Assembly: GCA_049366815.1 (NCBI GenBank)
Contig: JBMNCO010000089.1
Location: 1 to 9,677, forward strand
Length of the DNA: 9,677 nt
Direction of reading: 5' to 3'
Source of the DNA: CAYNYM01 sp049366815
GTDB taxonomy: Bacteria; Desulfobacterota; DSM-4660; Desulfatiglandales; HGW-15
Shown here: piece by piece, positions 1 through 5,167 of the stretch
Numbering within the stretch: position 1 is the first letter of the stretch
Layout of the letters: the number at the start of each line of letters is the position of its first letter
Translations under genes and position numbers: made by a program
The notes under the pieces: model-generated
The model's database searches: none
Told to the model about the DNA's origin: nothing
What the model saw: only the letters and a program-made list of their open reading frames with translations

Positions 1-54
1 ACTGTGTGGAAATCATGATTTCCTTTCGAATTTTTCAAAGGGCTAAAGTGTTAC
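1..54. repeat. Copy 1 of the 54-bp direct repeat (left part cut off by the window edge)
   Basis: These 54 bases are identical, base for base, to 5090-5143. The copy contains the 16-bp perfect palindrome GGAAATCATGATTTCC at 8-23 and the right arm AAAGGGCTAAA at 37-47. The matching left arm, if present, lies outside the window. The sequences diverge immediately after the shared GTGTTAC, so the right boundary of the repeat is sharp. The stop codon of the small minus-strand ORF at 43-216 falls inside it. Confidence 0.95.
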
Positions 55-216
55 CCTTTGTTCATACTTCCGGCACCTGCCCGATTTCAGCTGATCACCC
101 TGCAGTCGAGTCATGCCGGAATGCCCCGAAACGGCAATCGAACGAAACAGAGACTTTTTTACGCGCCATTTGAACCTTTCAGGGCGGTGCAGGTTTCTGA
201 GGTCAATTTCACCCAT
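43..216 (-). CDS. Small hypothetical basic protein, 57 aa
   Basis: I do not recognise this ORF. It begins with ATG at 216-214, preceded by AAAGGAG (complement of 227-233) with a 10-nt spacer, which is a good ribosome binding site. It ends with TAG at 45-43, inside repeat copy 1. The product starts MGEIDLRNLHRPERFKWRVK, carries 14 Lys/Arg against 5 Asp/Glu, and has one Cys. It has no signal peptide or membrane segment. The ribosome binding site and basic composition argue for a real or recently real gene; the short length and the stop inside a repeat argue for a remnant. Its nearest convincing promoter is the minus-strand one at 421-448, which would give a leader of about 200 nt. It could be a nucleic-acid-binding peptide, a truncated gene, or a chance ORF. 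Confidence 0.35.
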   Translation of the reverse strand: MGEIDLRNLHRPERFKWRVKKSLFRSIAVSGHSGMTRLQGDQLKSGRCRKYEQRVTL

Positions 217-318
217 TTGGACCGTTCTCCTTTGTTCCTCGTTTAAGATTCAAAATGAAAAACCGTCATCGCTTGTTGCCGGAGAGCGCTTCGTTGATCC
301 TTCACTGAAGCAAAAGAC

Positions 319-334
319 GTGCCTACGACGGCAC
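319..334 (-). other. GC-rich hairpin followed by a short T-run in the leader of the minus-strand promoter
   Basis: GTGCC/GGCAC form a 5-bp stem with a 6-nt loop. On the minus strand the hairpin is followed by GTCTTTTGC, a weak T-run. With the minus-strand promoter at 421-448 this would end a transcript of roughly 100 nt, so it could be an attenuator or the end of a small RNA. The stem is short and the T-run broken, so this is weak. Confidence 0.25.
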
Positions 335-420
335 TTACTTATTTATCTTTAAATCCATGGAGTTAGAAAAACGTGATATCACCTGGGGCTGGGCCGGGCA
401 TGAAAACAGCGCCAAAATTT

Positions 421-448
421 ATCATATTGACAACTAAAAGGTTATCAA
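421..448 (-). promoter_or_regulatory. Sigma-70-type promoter, leftward, overlapping the rightward one
   Basis: On the minus strand, TTGATA (complement of 443-448) and TATGAT (complement of 421-426) are separated by 16 bp. Its -10 abuts the -35 of the rightward promoter and its -35 abuts the rightward -10, so the two promoters lie face to face on the same 34 bp. The candidate downstream gene is the ORF at 43-216. Confidence 0.5.
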
Positions 449-454
449 TATGAT
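427..454 (+). promoter_or_regulatory. Sigma-70-type promoter, rightward
   Basis: TTGACA (427-432) matches the -35 consensus exactly. After 16 bp comes TATGAT (449-454), five of six matches to the -10 consensus. Transcription would start near 461 and run through 461-645 towards the 3' end of the sigma-54 regulator, antisense to it. The only candidate product on this strand before the regulator is the 29-codon ORF at 523-612. Confidence 0.6.
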
Positions 455-522
455 AAATCATCTCTTCAAGGGTTGATATTCGGATTCGTCGTCCGGGTGA
501 GACGGTCGATGAGGAGGGATCG

Positions 523-612
523 GTGGATTGCATTATGGCCTATTGCGGCGGCCCCCAACGGGCTTCCTTCCTCCTTTCCTGCCCCTGCTCCGGGCGTGAA
601 CGTGCCTTTTGA
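523..612 (+). CDS. Possible Cys-rich micropeptide, 29 aa
   Basis: This reading frame starts with GTG at 523 and is preceded by AGGAGG (512-517) with a 5-nt spacer, an almost ideal ribosome binding site. It ends with TGA at 610-612. The predicted peptide has Cys at positions 3, 8, 20 and 22, including the CPC segment. It lies about 60 nt downstream of the predicted start of the rightward promoter. An overlapping frame beginning with ATG at 510 runs on antisense into the regulator gene and looks non-coding. The frame is very short and chance is a real possibility. Confidence 0.25.
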   Translation: MDCIMAYCGGPQRASFLLSCPCSGRERAF

Positions 613-625
613 ACAAGACCGGAGA

Positions 626-646
626 AGGTTATCAAAAAGACAACCT
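626..646. other. Stem-loop at the 3' end of the sigma-54 regulator gene
   Basis: AGGTTATC (626-633) and GACAACCT (639-646) form an 8-bp stem, with one G-U pair in minus-strand RNA, closed by a 5-nt loop. It touches the regulator's stop codon. No T-run follows on either strand, so it may protect an mRNA 3' end rather than act as an intrinsic terminator. Confidence 0.35.
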
Positions 647-2787
647 CAAGACATGCCAAGTTGCTTTAACAGCCTGGAAAAATTTGATTTTGGCATTCCC
701 AGCATCGACGCGGCATCCGACTTTTTACCGCTGTTCTCAGCAAGGGCCTGCTTGACCAGACCCTTTTTGAAATCTAAAACCGCCTCCTTCAGTGGTCTGA
801 CAACGGAACTTTCAGTGGCCCCTGTGGAGAGCTCCCTTGGCAGGTCTTCGGCAGAGATGCTCCCCGGACCTGATATGATCATCAGCCTCTCGATGATATT
901 TTCAAGCTCCCTGATGTTCCCGGGCCATGAGTATTTCAAAAAGATCTCGATCACGTCTTTGTCAACGCTCACCTTGCCTTTCTTGAGATGGGCATATTTT
1001 TCAAGAAAAAAATCGACCAGCCTGGGGATGTCCTTTTTTCTGTCCCTCAGAGGGGGCATGGTGATAGGAAAGACATTGAGCCTGTAAAACAAATCAGGCC
1101 TGAACGTGCCCTGTTCTATCTTTTCATTCAGATCCTTGTTGGTTGCGGCAATCATCCGCACATCCACTTTCAAGGATAACTTCGACCCGAGGGGCTGGAT
1201 CTCACTCTCCTGAACGGCCCTGAGAAGCTTTGCCTGTGTCTTGAGGGAGATATCCCCAATCTCGTCCAGGAAGATGGTCCCGCCCTGGGCAAGCTGGAAC
1301 ATGCCCATCCTTCGGTCATAGGCACCTGTAAAGGCACCCTTTTCATGCCCGAAGAGTTCACTCTCCAGCAACCCTTCCGGAATGGCCGCACAATTCACCT
1401 TGACCATGGGCTTGAGTTTGCGAGGGCCCATCTCATGGATCGCATTTGCTATCAACTCCTTGCCGGTTCCGGTCTCGCCATAGATAATCACACTGGTCGT
1501 TGTGGGGGCAACCCTTTGCACCAGGTCCATGACTTCTTTCATAGCCGGGCTCTTACCGACCACAAACTTCTTGTCCTGCTCGGCCTTCACCTTTTCCCTC
1601 AGAGAGATATTCTCCTCCTCCAATCTTTTGCTCAGGTTCTCCATCCGGTCCTTTTGATCCATGATCTCTTGAAAGACCATCGCCTTTTCAAGAGCAAGGG
1701 AGGCCTGAAGCCCAAAGGCGGAGAAAAACTTCTTCTGCCCTTCCTCAGGTGGATGGTCCTTTGTGATGAAGATGATGATAATGCCGATGAGTTTCTCTTT
1801 GGACCTCAGGGGGACGATGAGTGCGGCACCGGCGTCCTTTTTGATGCACCACGTCCAATGTTCGGAAGATACGCCCTTATCCAAAAGTTCTGTCGCAAAT
1901 AAGGTGTGCTGACCTTTTGACAGGTTTTTTCCTATTTCATCCTTCAGCATAGGAAAACCTTTTTGCAGATATTCACGCCCCACTCCCGCCTGGACCGACT
2001 TTCCGAACTTGTCACCCTCCCAGAGATGAACGGCGCACATGGGATACCCCAAACCCTTGACAAGGGAGAGGATGAACGCGAGCACTTCATCCACGCTGAG
2101 TCTCTTGTTCAGACTTTTCGATATCTCAAAAAGGGTTGAGAGCTCTTTCATCTTTTCCTGCAACTGCTGATTGGCCTGAGCAAGCTCCAGGGTCCTCTCG
2201 GATATCCTTTCCTCCAGCAGGGCGGCAAATCGCTCCTTCTCTTCAAAAAGAGCGGCGTTTTCAATCGCCAGGCTGATATGACCGGCAAAAAGCTCCAGGG
2301 TCCTGATGTCTTCCGGCCCTATCGGACTCCTGCTGTACACATTGTCGCCGGTCAGCACCCCGAGAACACCCGATCGGCCGACCAGCGGGACAACACAGTA
2401 TTCTTTTGTATCTGTAAATTTCAGTAATTTGCGGCTGACACGCTTATCTTTTTCGGCATCCTCCACATAAATGGATTTTCCGGTCCGAACCGCCAGCACC
2501 TCCGCTGCCGTCTCGTCCATCATGAATCCCTTGAGATTCTTTATTGTTGAGGCCTTCTCCTTTTTCACACGGTCAAGATAGGCGACACAACGAAGGAAAT
2601 CGTCTTCCAGAAGATAAATCAGGCCCCTTTCAAAATTGACTCCGACAATGGCCTGGTTCACCAGGATGTGGAGGAGGCGGTCGATTTTCATGGTGGAATG
2701 AATCTTTTTGTTCATCTCCGCAAGGCTGCTGAGTTCTCTCAACCGCCGCTCAATGACTTTTCCAGAATCATTCCCGGCCCTGTTCAT
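646..2787 (-). CDS. Sigma-54-dependent transcriptional activator, GAF-GAF-AAA+-Fis (FhlA-like)
   Basis: This 713-residue protein is an enhancer-binding activator of sigma-54 RNA polymerase. Domains in order: an N-terminal GAF about 30-180; a coiled coil about 180-220; a second GAF about 225-372; a short coiled linker; the AAA+ domain about 408-640; and a Fis-type helix-turn-helix about 671-710. Walker A GETGTGKE is at 437-444, the sigma-54-contacting GAFTGA loop is intact at 484-489, and Walker B IFLDEI is at 505-510. There is no receiver domain, so control is probably through ligands or redox signals bound by the GAF domains, as in FhlA, NifA and NorR; the signal is unknown. I chose ATG at 2787 because AGGAAAG lies 9 nt upstream. 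In-frame ATG at 2808 and GTG at 2844 would extend it, but with poor ribosome binding sites. No partner kinase is present and I saw no -24/-12 promoter in the intergenic gaps, so targets are unknown. Class confidence is very high. Confidence 0.96.
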   Translation of the reverse strand: MNRAGNDSGKVIERRLRELSSLAEMNKKIHSTMKIDRLLHILVNQAIVGVNFERGLIYLLEDDFLRCVAYLDRVKKEKASTIKNLKGFMMDETAAEVLAVRTGKSIYVEDAEKDKRVSRKLLKFTDTKEYCVVPLVGRSGVLGVLTGDNVYSRSPIGPEDIRTLELFAGHISLAIENAALFEEKERFAALLEERISERTLELAQANQQLQEKMKELSTLFEISKSLNKRLSVDEVLAFILSLVKGLGYPMCAVHLWEGDKFGKSVQAGVGREYLQKGFPMLKDEIGKNLSKGQHTLFATELLDKGVSSEHWTWCIKKDAGAALIVPLRSKEKLIGIIIIFITKDHPPEEGQKKFFSAFGLQASLALEKAMVFQEIMDQKDRMENLSKRLEEENISLREKVKAEQDKKFVVGKSPAMKEVMDLVQRVAPTTTSVIIYGETGTGKELIANAIHEMGPRKLKPMVKVNCAAIPEGLLESELFGHEKGAFTGAYDRRMGMFQLAQGGTIFLDEIGDISLKTQAKLLRAVQESEIQPLGSKLSLKVDVRMIAATNKDLNEKIEQGTFRPDLFYRLNVFPITMPPLRDRKKDIPRLVDFFLEKYAHLKKGKVSVDKDVIEIFLKYSWPGNIRELENIIERLMIISGPGSISAEDLPRELSTGATESSVVRPLKEAVLDFKKGLVKQALAENSGKKSDAASMLGMPKSNFSRLLKQLGMS

Positions 2788-2851
2788 ATCTTTCTGCTTT
2801 CCTCTCATCCTTTGGCATGCAAGGTAAAGACACCGGTTGTGCACTTGGGTG

Positions 2852-2875
2852 TAAATTTTTCAAAATTTATCCACA
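2852..2875. promoter_or_regulatory. AT-rich inverted repeat with an adjoining consensus DnaA box
   Basis: TAAATTTT and AAAATTTA (2852-2859 and 2862-2869) form a perfect 8-bp inverted repeat around TC. It overlaps TTATCCACA (2867-2875), an exact match to the DnaA-box consensus. The site sits about 65-90 bp upstream of the regulator's start codon. A single box can occur by chance. If functional it would more likely be regulatory than an origin. Confidence 0.35.
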
Positions 2876-2961
2876 AATAAGCGAAGCGTACAGGCCGTGC
2901 CCGAGGCGGAAAGGCCGGCCCCTGCTCAAAGCGGCACATCCTGTTCTGGACAGGGCTGATT

Positions 2962-3531
2962 TCATTTGCTCCTGGAATCATTGTTTCCTTTCAGATCAAA
3001 CAGGTCCATACCTCGCCTTGACATTTCTTCCAGAATGAGTTCGGTTGCCCATGCCGCGGCTTTTCCCACAACGGTCGTACACTTGTCGACATGAGCCCCG
3101 GAAAATTCGAAGGCCTCCCTGTCACGCGCATCCTTGAGATTGAAGGTTCGGTCAAAGATCCTGCCGTGGATCGATTTGCAGATATTGCTCCCATATTCGA
3201 GGTTGAACTTATCCAGCAGGGCCTTTGCCATAACGTGGGCACAATCCTTTTCTTCCTTGTCCTCACCCCATTTCTCCCTCTGCCGTCCAAATACGGAACT
3301 CATCACCATGACACCACCGGTGTAGCCTCCGCAGGATCCCTCGCAGGAAACCCCGCCACCCGCGGTAAGACCGCTGCCCGCTTTAAAAACGGCATTATCT
3401 TTTATGTCCAGGGCGTCCTGAATAGCAGCTATCGTGCACTGACAGCATCCCGTGAAGATCTTCTCATATTCTGCGCCCAGGGAAAAGGCATGCGCGATGA
3501 TGTTCTGCTTATGATCGGTCTTATCTTTCAT
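2962..3531 (-). CDS. C_GCAxxG_C_C family protein
   Basis: This 189-residue cytosolic protein matches the C_GCAxxG_C_C family (probable redox or metal-binding proteins of anaerobes; function not established). Seen in the sequence: an N-terminal GCCQC with Cys 29, 30 and 32; a Gly-rich stretch, then CEGSCGGYTGG with Cys 63 and 67, in the place of the family's CGAxxG core; Cys 118 in GSNIC; and Cys 151 followed by the usual helix with AAAWATELILEE. Cys 97 is extra. The core reads CGGYTG rather than GCAxxG, so it is a variant. I see no in-frame TGA, so this copy is not a selenoprotein. ATG at 3531 was chosen because GGAAAGAG lies about 10 nt upstream and the promoter at 3597-3625 puts the RNA start near 3590. 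A TTG at 3579 would add 16 residues but leave only a leader of about 11 nt. It lies 244 bp downstream of cobT with its own promoter. Confidence 0.88.
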   Translation of the reverse strand: MKDKTDHKQNIIAHAFSLGAEYEKIFTGCCQCTIAAIQDALDIKDNAVFKAGSGLTAGGGVSCEGSCGGYTGGVMVMSSVFGRQREKWGEDKEEKDCAHVMAKALLDKFNLEYGSNICKSIHGRIFDRTFNLKDARDREAFEFSGAHVDKCTTVVGKAAAWATELILEEMSRRGMDLFDLKGNNDSRSK

Positions 3532-3596
3532 GGCTTGGGATCTCTTTCCGGCAATAAACCGTATCTGCTCTTTGCTCAACTGAAATTCATCTTTGC

Positions 3597-3625
3597 ATGA
3601 TATGGCAAAAATATTCGGAAGTCAA
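3597..3625 (-). promoter_or_regulatory. Sigma-70-type promoter of the C_GCAxxG_C_C gene
   Basis: On the minus strand TTGACT (complement of 3620-3625) and TATCAT (complement of 3597-3602) are separated by exactly 17 bp. Each hexamer matches consensus at five of six positions. The predicted RNA start near 3590 leaves a leader of about 59 nt before ATG 3531. Confidence 0.6.
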
Positions 3626-3775
3626 AAAGTGGAAAGCAGGGGCCGGGATCTTCTCGGAGCGGGCGTATTTTGGCCCTGAATCAGGACGGATGAAGAGTGG
3701 TTCGGGACCGCCCCACCTTGTTAAGGGTATCCCCCGTTGTCTCCTACACCGCCACCGGACGGCGCCGACATGACC

Positions 3776-4837
3776 TTAGCCACCCTTTTCCACCACACCC
3801 GCCTCCGAAAAGGTGGCCATTTCAGAGAGGACCCTTGCCGAGGCCTCGATAACGGCTATTGCCAGGGCGGCTCCCGTCCCTTCGCCGAGACGCATCTTGA
3901 GGTCAAGGATGGGTTCGAGACCGAGGTGGGCCAGCATCACCTCGTGCCCCGGTTCCGTGGACCTGTGCCCGGCGAACATATAGTCTTTCACCTTGGGGGC
4001 CAACTCAGAGGCAATCAACGCTGCAGCGCCGGAAATGAATCCGTCCACCACCACGGCCACGCCACGGGCGGCCGCACCGATCATGACGCCGGCAAGACCG
4101 GCAATCTCGAATCCGCCCACCTTTGAAAGGATGTCTATGGGATCATCACGGTCCGGCGCATTGAGATCCAGGGCCTTCTGGATCACCCTGATCTTGTGCT
4201 CGAGCTGTCGATCGTCAATGCCCGTACCTCTTCCGGTCACCGCACTGACGGGCCGGCCGGTGATCACCGCACAAAGGGCGGCGCTCGGTGTCGTGTTACA
4301 AATGCCCATATCCCCGGCTCCCACAATGTCCAGGCCCTTCGTCACTTCCGTCTCCAGGACCTCGATACCCGCCTCTATCGCCGTCAGGGCCTGCTCTCTT
4401 GTCATGGCCGGACCTTCAGCCATATTGTGCGTGCCTCGGCCGATCCGCATCGAAACCAATGCCGGATGAGGCTCCAGATACACGGCAACCCCCATGTCCA
4501 CAACAACAACCCGCGCACCCACCTGGCGTGACAGGACATTGATACCGGCGCCCCCGTGCAGAAAATTATAAACCATTTGGGCCGTGACCTCCTGTGGCCA
4601 GTCTCCAATCTTCTCTTCCACGACCCCGTGATCGCCGGCCATGGTAATCACCGCCTTGTCCCGGATGCAGGGTTTCCCATCGCCCTGAATACCGGCCAGG
4701 CGAACAGCAATCTCTTCGAGCCTGCCCAGACTTCCCTTGGGTTTAGCGAGCATATCCTGTCTGGCCCTGGCGATTCCCATGGCCTCCCTGTCAAGATCTT
4801 TGATGCCTTTTAGGGCCTTTTCCAATTTTTCGAACAT
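3776..4837 (-). CDS. cobT: Nicotinate-nucleotide--dimethylbenzimidazole phosphoribosyltransferase
   Basis: CobT transfers the phosphoribosyl group of nicotinate mononucleotide to a lower-ligand base (classically 5,6-dimethylbenzimidazole), giving the alpha-riboside phosphate used in cobamide nucleotide-loop assembly. It acts in the cytosol. The product has 353 residues, close to the roughly 355 usual for the family. Recognisable motifs in order: KPKGSLGRLE near the N-terminus, MAGDHGVV, HGGAGIN, GAGDMGICNTT (Asp176), GRGTGIDD, VGGFEIAG, AGHRSTEPGH, and RLGEGTGAA, whose Glu319 corresponds to the catalytic base (Glu317 in Salmonella CobT). The start at 4837 has a strong AAAGGAGGAGA ribosome binding site (4845-4855) and begins MFEKLEKALKG; an in-frame extension to 4900 carries no family sequence. 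No other cob/cbi gene is in the window and I saw no B12-box sequence upstream, so control by a cobalamin riboswitch is not supported. Confidence 0.97.
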   Translation of the reverse strand: MFEKLEKALKGIKDLDREAMGIARARQDMLAKPKGSLGRLEEIAVRLAGIQGDGKPCIRDKAVITMAGDHGVVEEKIGDWPQEVTAQMVYNFLHGGAGINVLSRQVGARVVVVDMGVAVYLEPHPALVSMRIGRGTHNMAEGPAMTREQALTAIEAGIEVLETEVTKGLDIVGAGDMGICNTTPSAALCAVITGRPVSAVTGRGTGIDDRQLEHKIRVIQKALDLNAPDRDDPIDILSKVGGFEIAGLAGVMIGAAARGVAVVVDGFISGAAALIASELAPKVKDYMFAGHRSTEPGHEVMLAHLGLEPILDLKMRLGEGTGAALAIAVIEASARVLSEMATFSEAGVVEKGG

Positions 4838-5010
4838 CGTCCGATCTCCTCCTTTCCCGCCCTGGAAGGTTCCGCGGTTTTTGGCTGCAGCATCGCACAC
4901 GTCCTACCCTTTCGGCTCCGGGTCAAAGTCCTGGGCCCGAATCCGTCGCCCTCGGTCATGATATGGAAATTTGACGGTGGATTTGGATTCCCACACCCAG
5001 TCTGGCACAC
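4810..5010 (-). CDS. Possible small Cys-containing ORF overlapping the cobT start, 66 aa
   Basis: A minus-strand frame begins with GTG at 5010, preceded by AAAGGGA (5016-5022) with a 5-nt spacer, and ends with TAA at 4812-4810, inside the first codons of cobT (28-bp overlap). The peptide begins MCQTGCGNPNPP, with further Cys in the middle and near the C-terminus. I do not recognise it. The ribosome binding site, the CxxxC motif at the very start and the absence of any other gene in the 330-bp cobT leader favour a real leader gene, perhaps translationally coupled to cobT. Because its last 27 bases are also cobT sequence, its C-terminus is constrained by another frame. It could equally be a chance frame. 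Confidence 0.28.
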   Translation of the reverse strand: MCQTGCGNPNPPSNFHIMTEGDGFGPRTLTRSRKGRTCAMLQPKTAEPSRAGKEEIGRCSKNWKRP

Positions 5011-5072
5011 AGAATTCCCTTTACTCAAATCCCAAATAATATGATATAGAAAAATTTGACCTCCGGTATGAA

Positions 5073-5136
5073 TTTAGCCCTTTCCAATAACTGTGTGGAA
5101 ATCATGATTTCCTTTCGAATTTTTCAAAGGGCTAAA
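5073..5136. repeat. 64-bp two-fold symmetric element (complete copy)
   Basis: TTTAGCCCTTT (5073-5083) and AAAGGGCTAAA (5126-5136) are exact 11-bp inverted repeats. At their centre lies the 16-bp perfect palindrome GGAAATCATGATTTCC (5097-5112). The gaps on the two sides are both 13 bp and are not complementary, so both palindromes share one dyad axis at 5104.5. The right three-quarters recurs at the window start as part of the 54-bp repeat. This copy ends about 30 bp before the Hfq-like gene's start codon and is also upstream of cobT on the other strand. It could be a protein-binding site, an RNA structure, or a small mobile or REP-like element. Confidence 0.85.
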
Positions 5137-5143
5137 GTGTTAC
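5090..5143. repeat. Copy 2 of the 54-bp direct repeat
   Basis: Identical over 54 bases to 1-54 and in the same orientation. The distance between the copies is 5,089 bp, and they bracket the sigma-54 regulator, the C_GCAxxG_C_C gene and cobT. No transposase or target-site signature accompanies either copy. The last shared base is the C of GTGTTAC. Confidence 0.95.
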
Positions 5144-5167
5144 GACCTCCCCAGGAAAGGATGCGCG

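Larger units (their letters stand above)
417..458. promoter_or_regulatory. 14-bp perfect inverted repeat made of two TTATCA-N3-TGAYAA operator-like sites
   Basis: ATTTATCATATTGA at 417-430 is the exact reverse complement of 445-458, with a 14-nt spacer. Each arm is part of its own smaller palindrome: TTATCA-TAT-TGACAA at 419-433 (one mismatch) and TTATCA-ATA-TGATAA at 442-456 (perfect). Their centres are 23 bp apart, close to two helical turns. This is what paired dimer sites for one helix-turn-helix repressor look like. No regulator gene for it is visible nearby and I cannot assign it to a known family. Both sites lie over the promoter hexamers described at 427-454 and 421-448. Confidence 0.7.

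Noticed and set aside
373..382. GTGATATCAC palindrome
   Set aside because: A single 10-bp palindrome without a second site or promoter overlap is not enough to call an operator.
473..1087. 204-codon plus-strand reading frame
   Set aside because: From 646 onward it is antisense to the well-supported sigma-54 regulator; its composition follows the opposite strand.
2867..2875. Replication origin suggested by a perfect DnaA box
   Set aside because: Only one consensus box was found, with no cluster and no dnaA, dnaN or rep gene nearby.
3091..3600. 169-codon plus-strand reading frame
   Set aside because: Antisense to the C_GCAxxG_C_C gene, with no family features of its own.
3675..3685. CCTGA-A-TCAGG palindrome between cobT and the C_GCAxxG_C_C gene
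   Set aside because: Too short, not positioned over the promoter, and expected by chance in sequence of this length.
4838..5089. Cobalamin riboswitch in the long cobT leader
   Set aside because: No B12-box (GCCACTG-type) sequence or matching core was found on the minus strand.
1..5143. Composite transposon formed by the two 54-bp repeats
   Set aside because: No transposase or integrase gene lies between them, the repeats are far too short to be insertion sequences, and the enclosed genes look like ordinary chromosomal genes.
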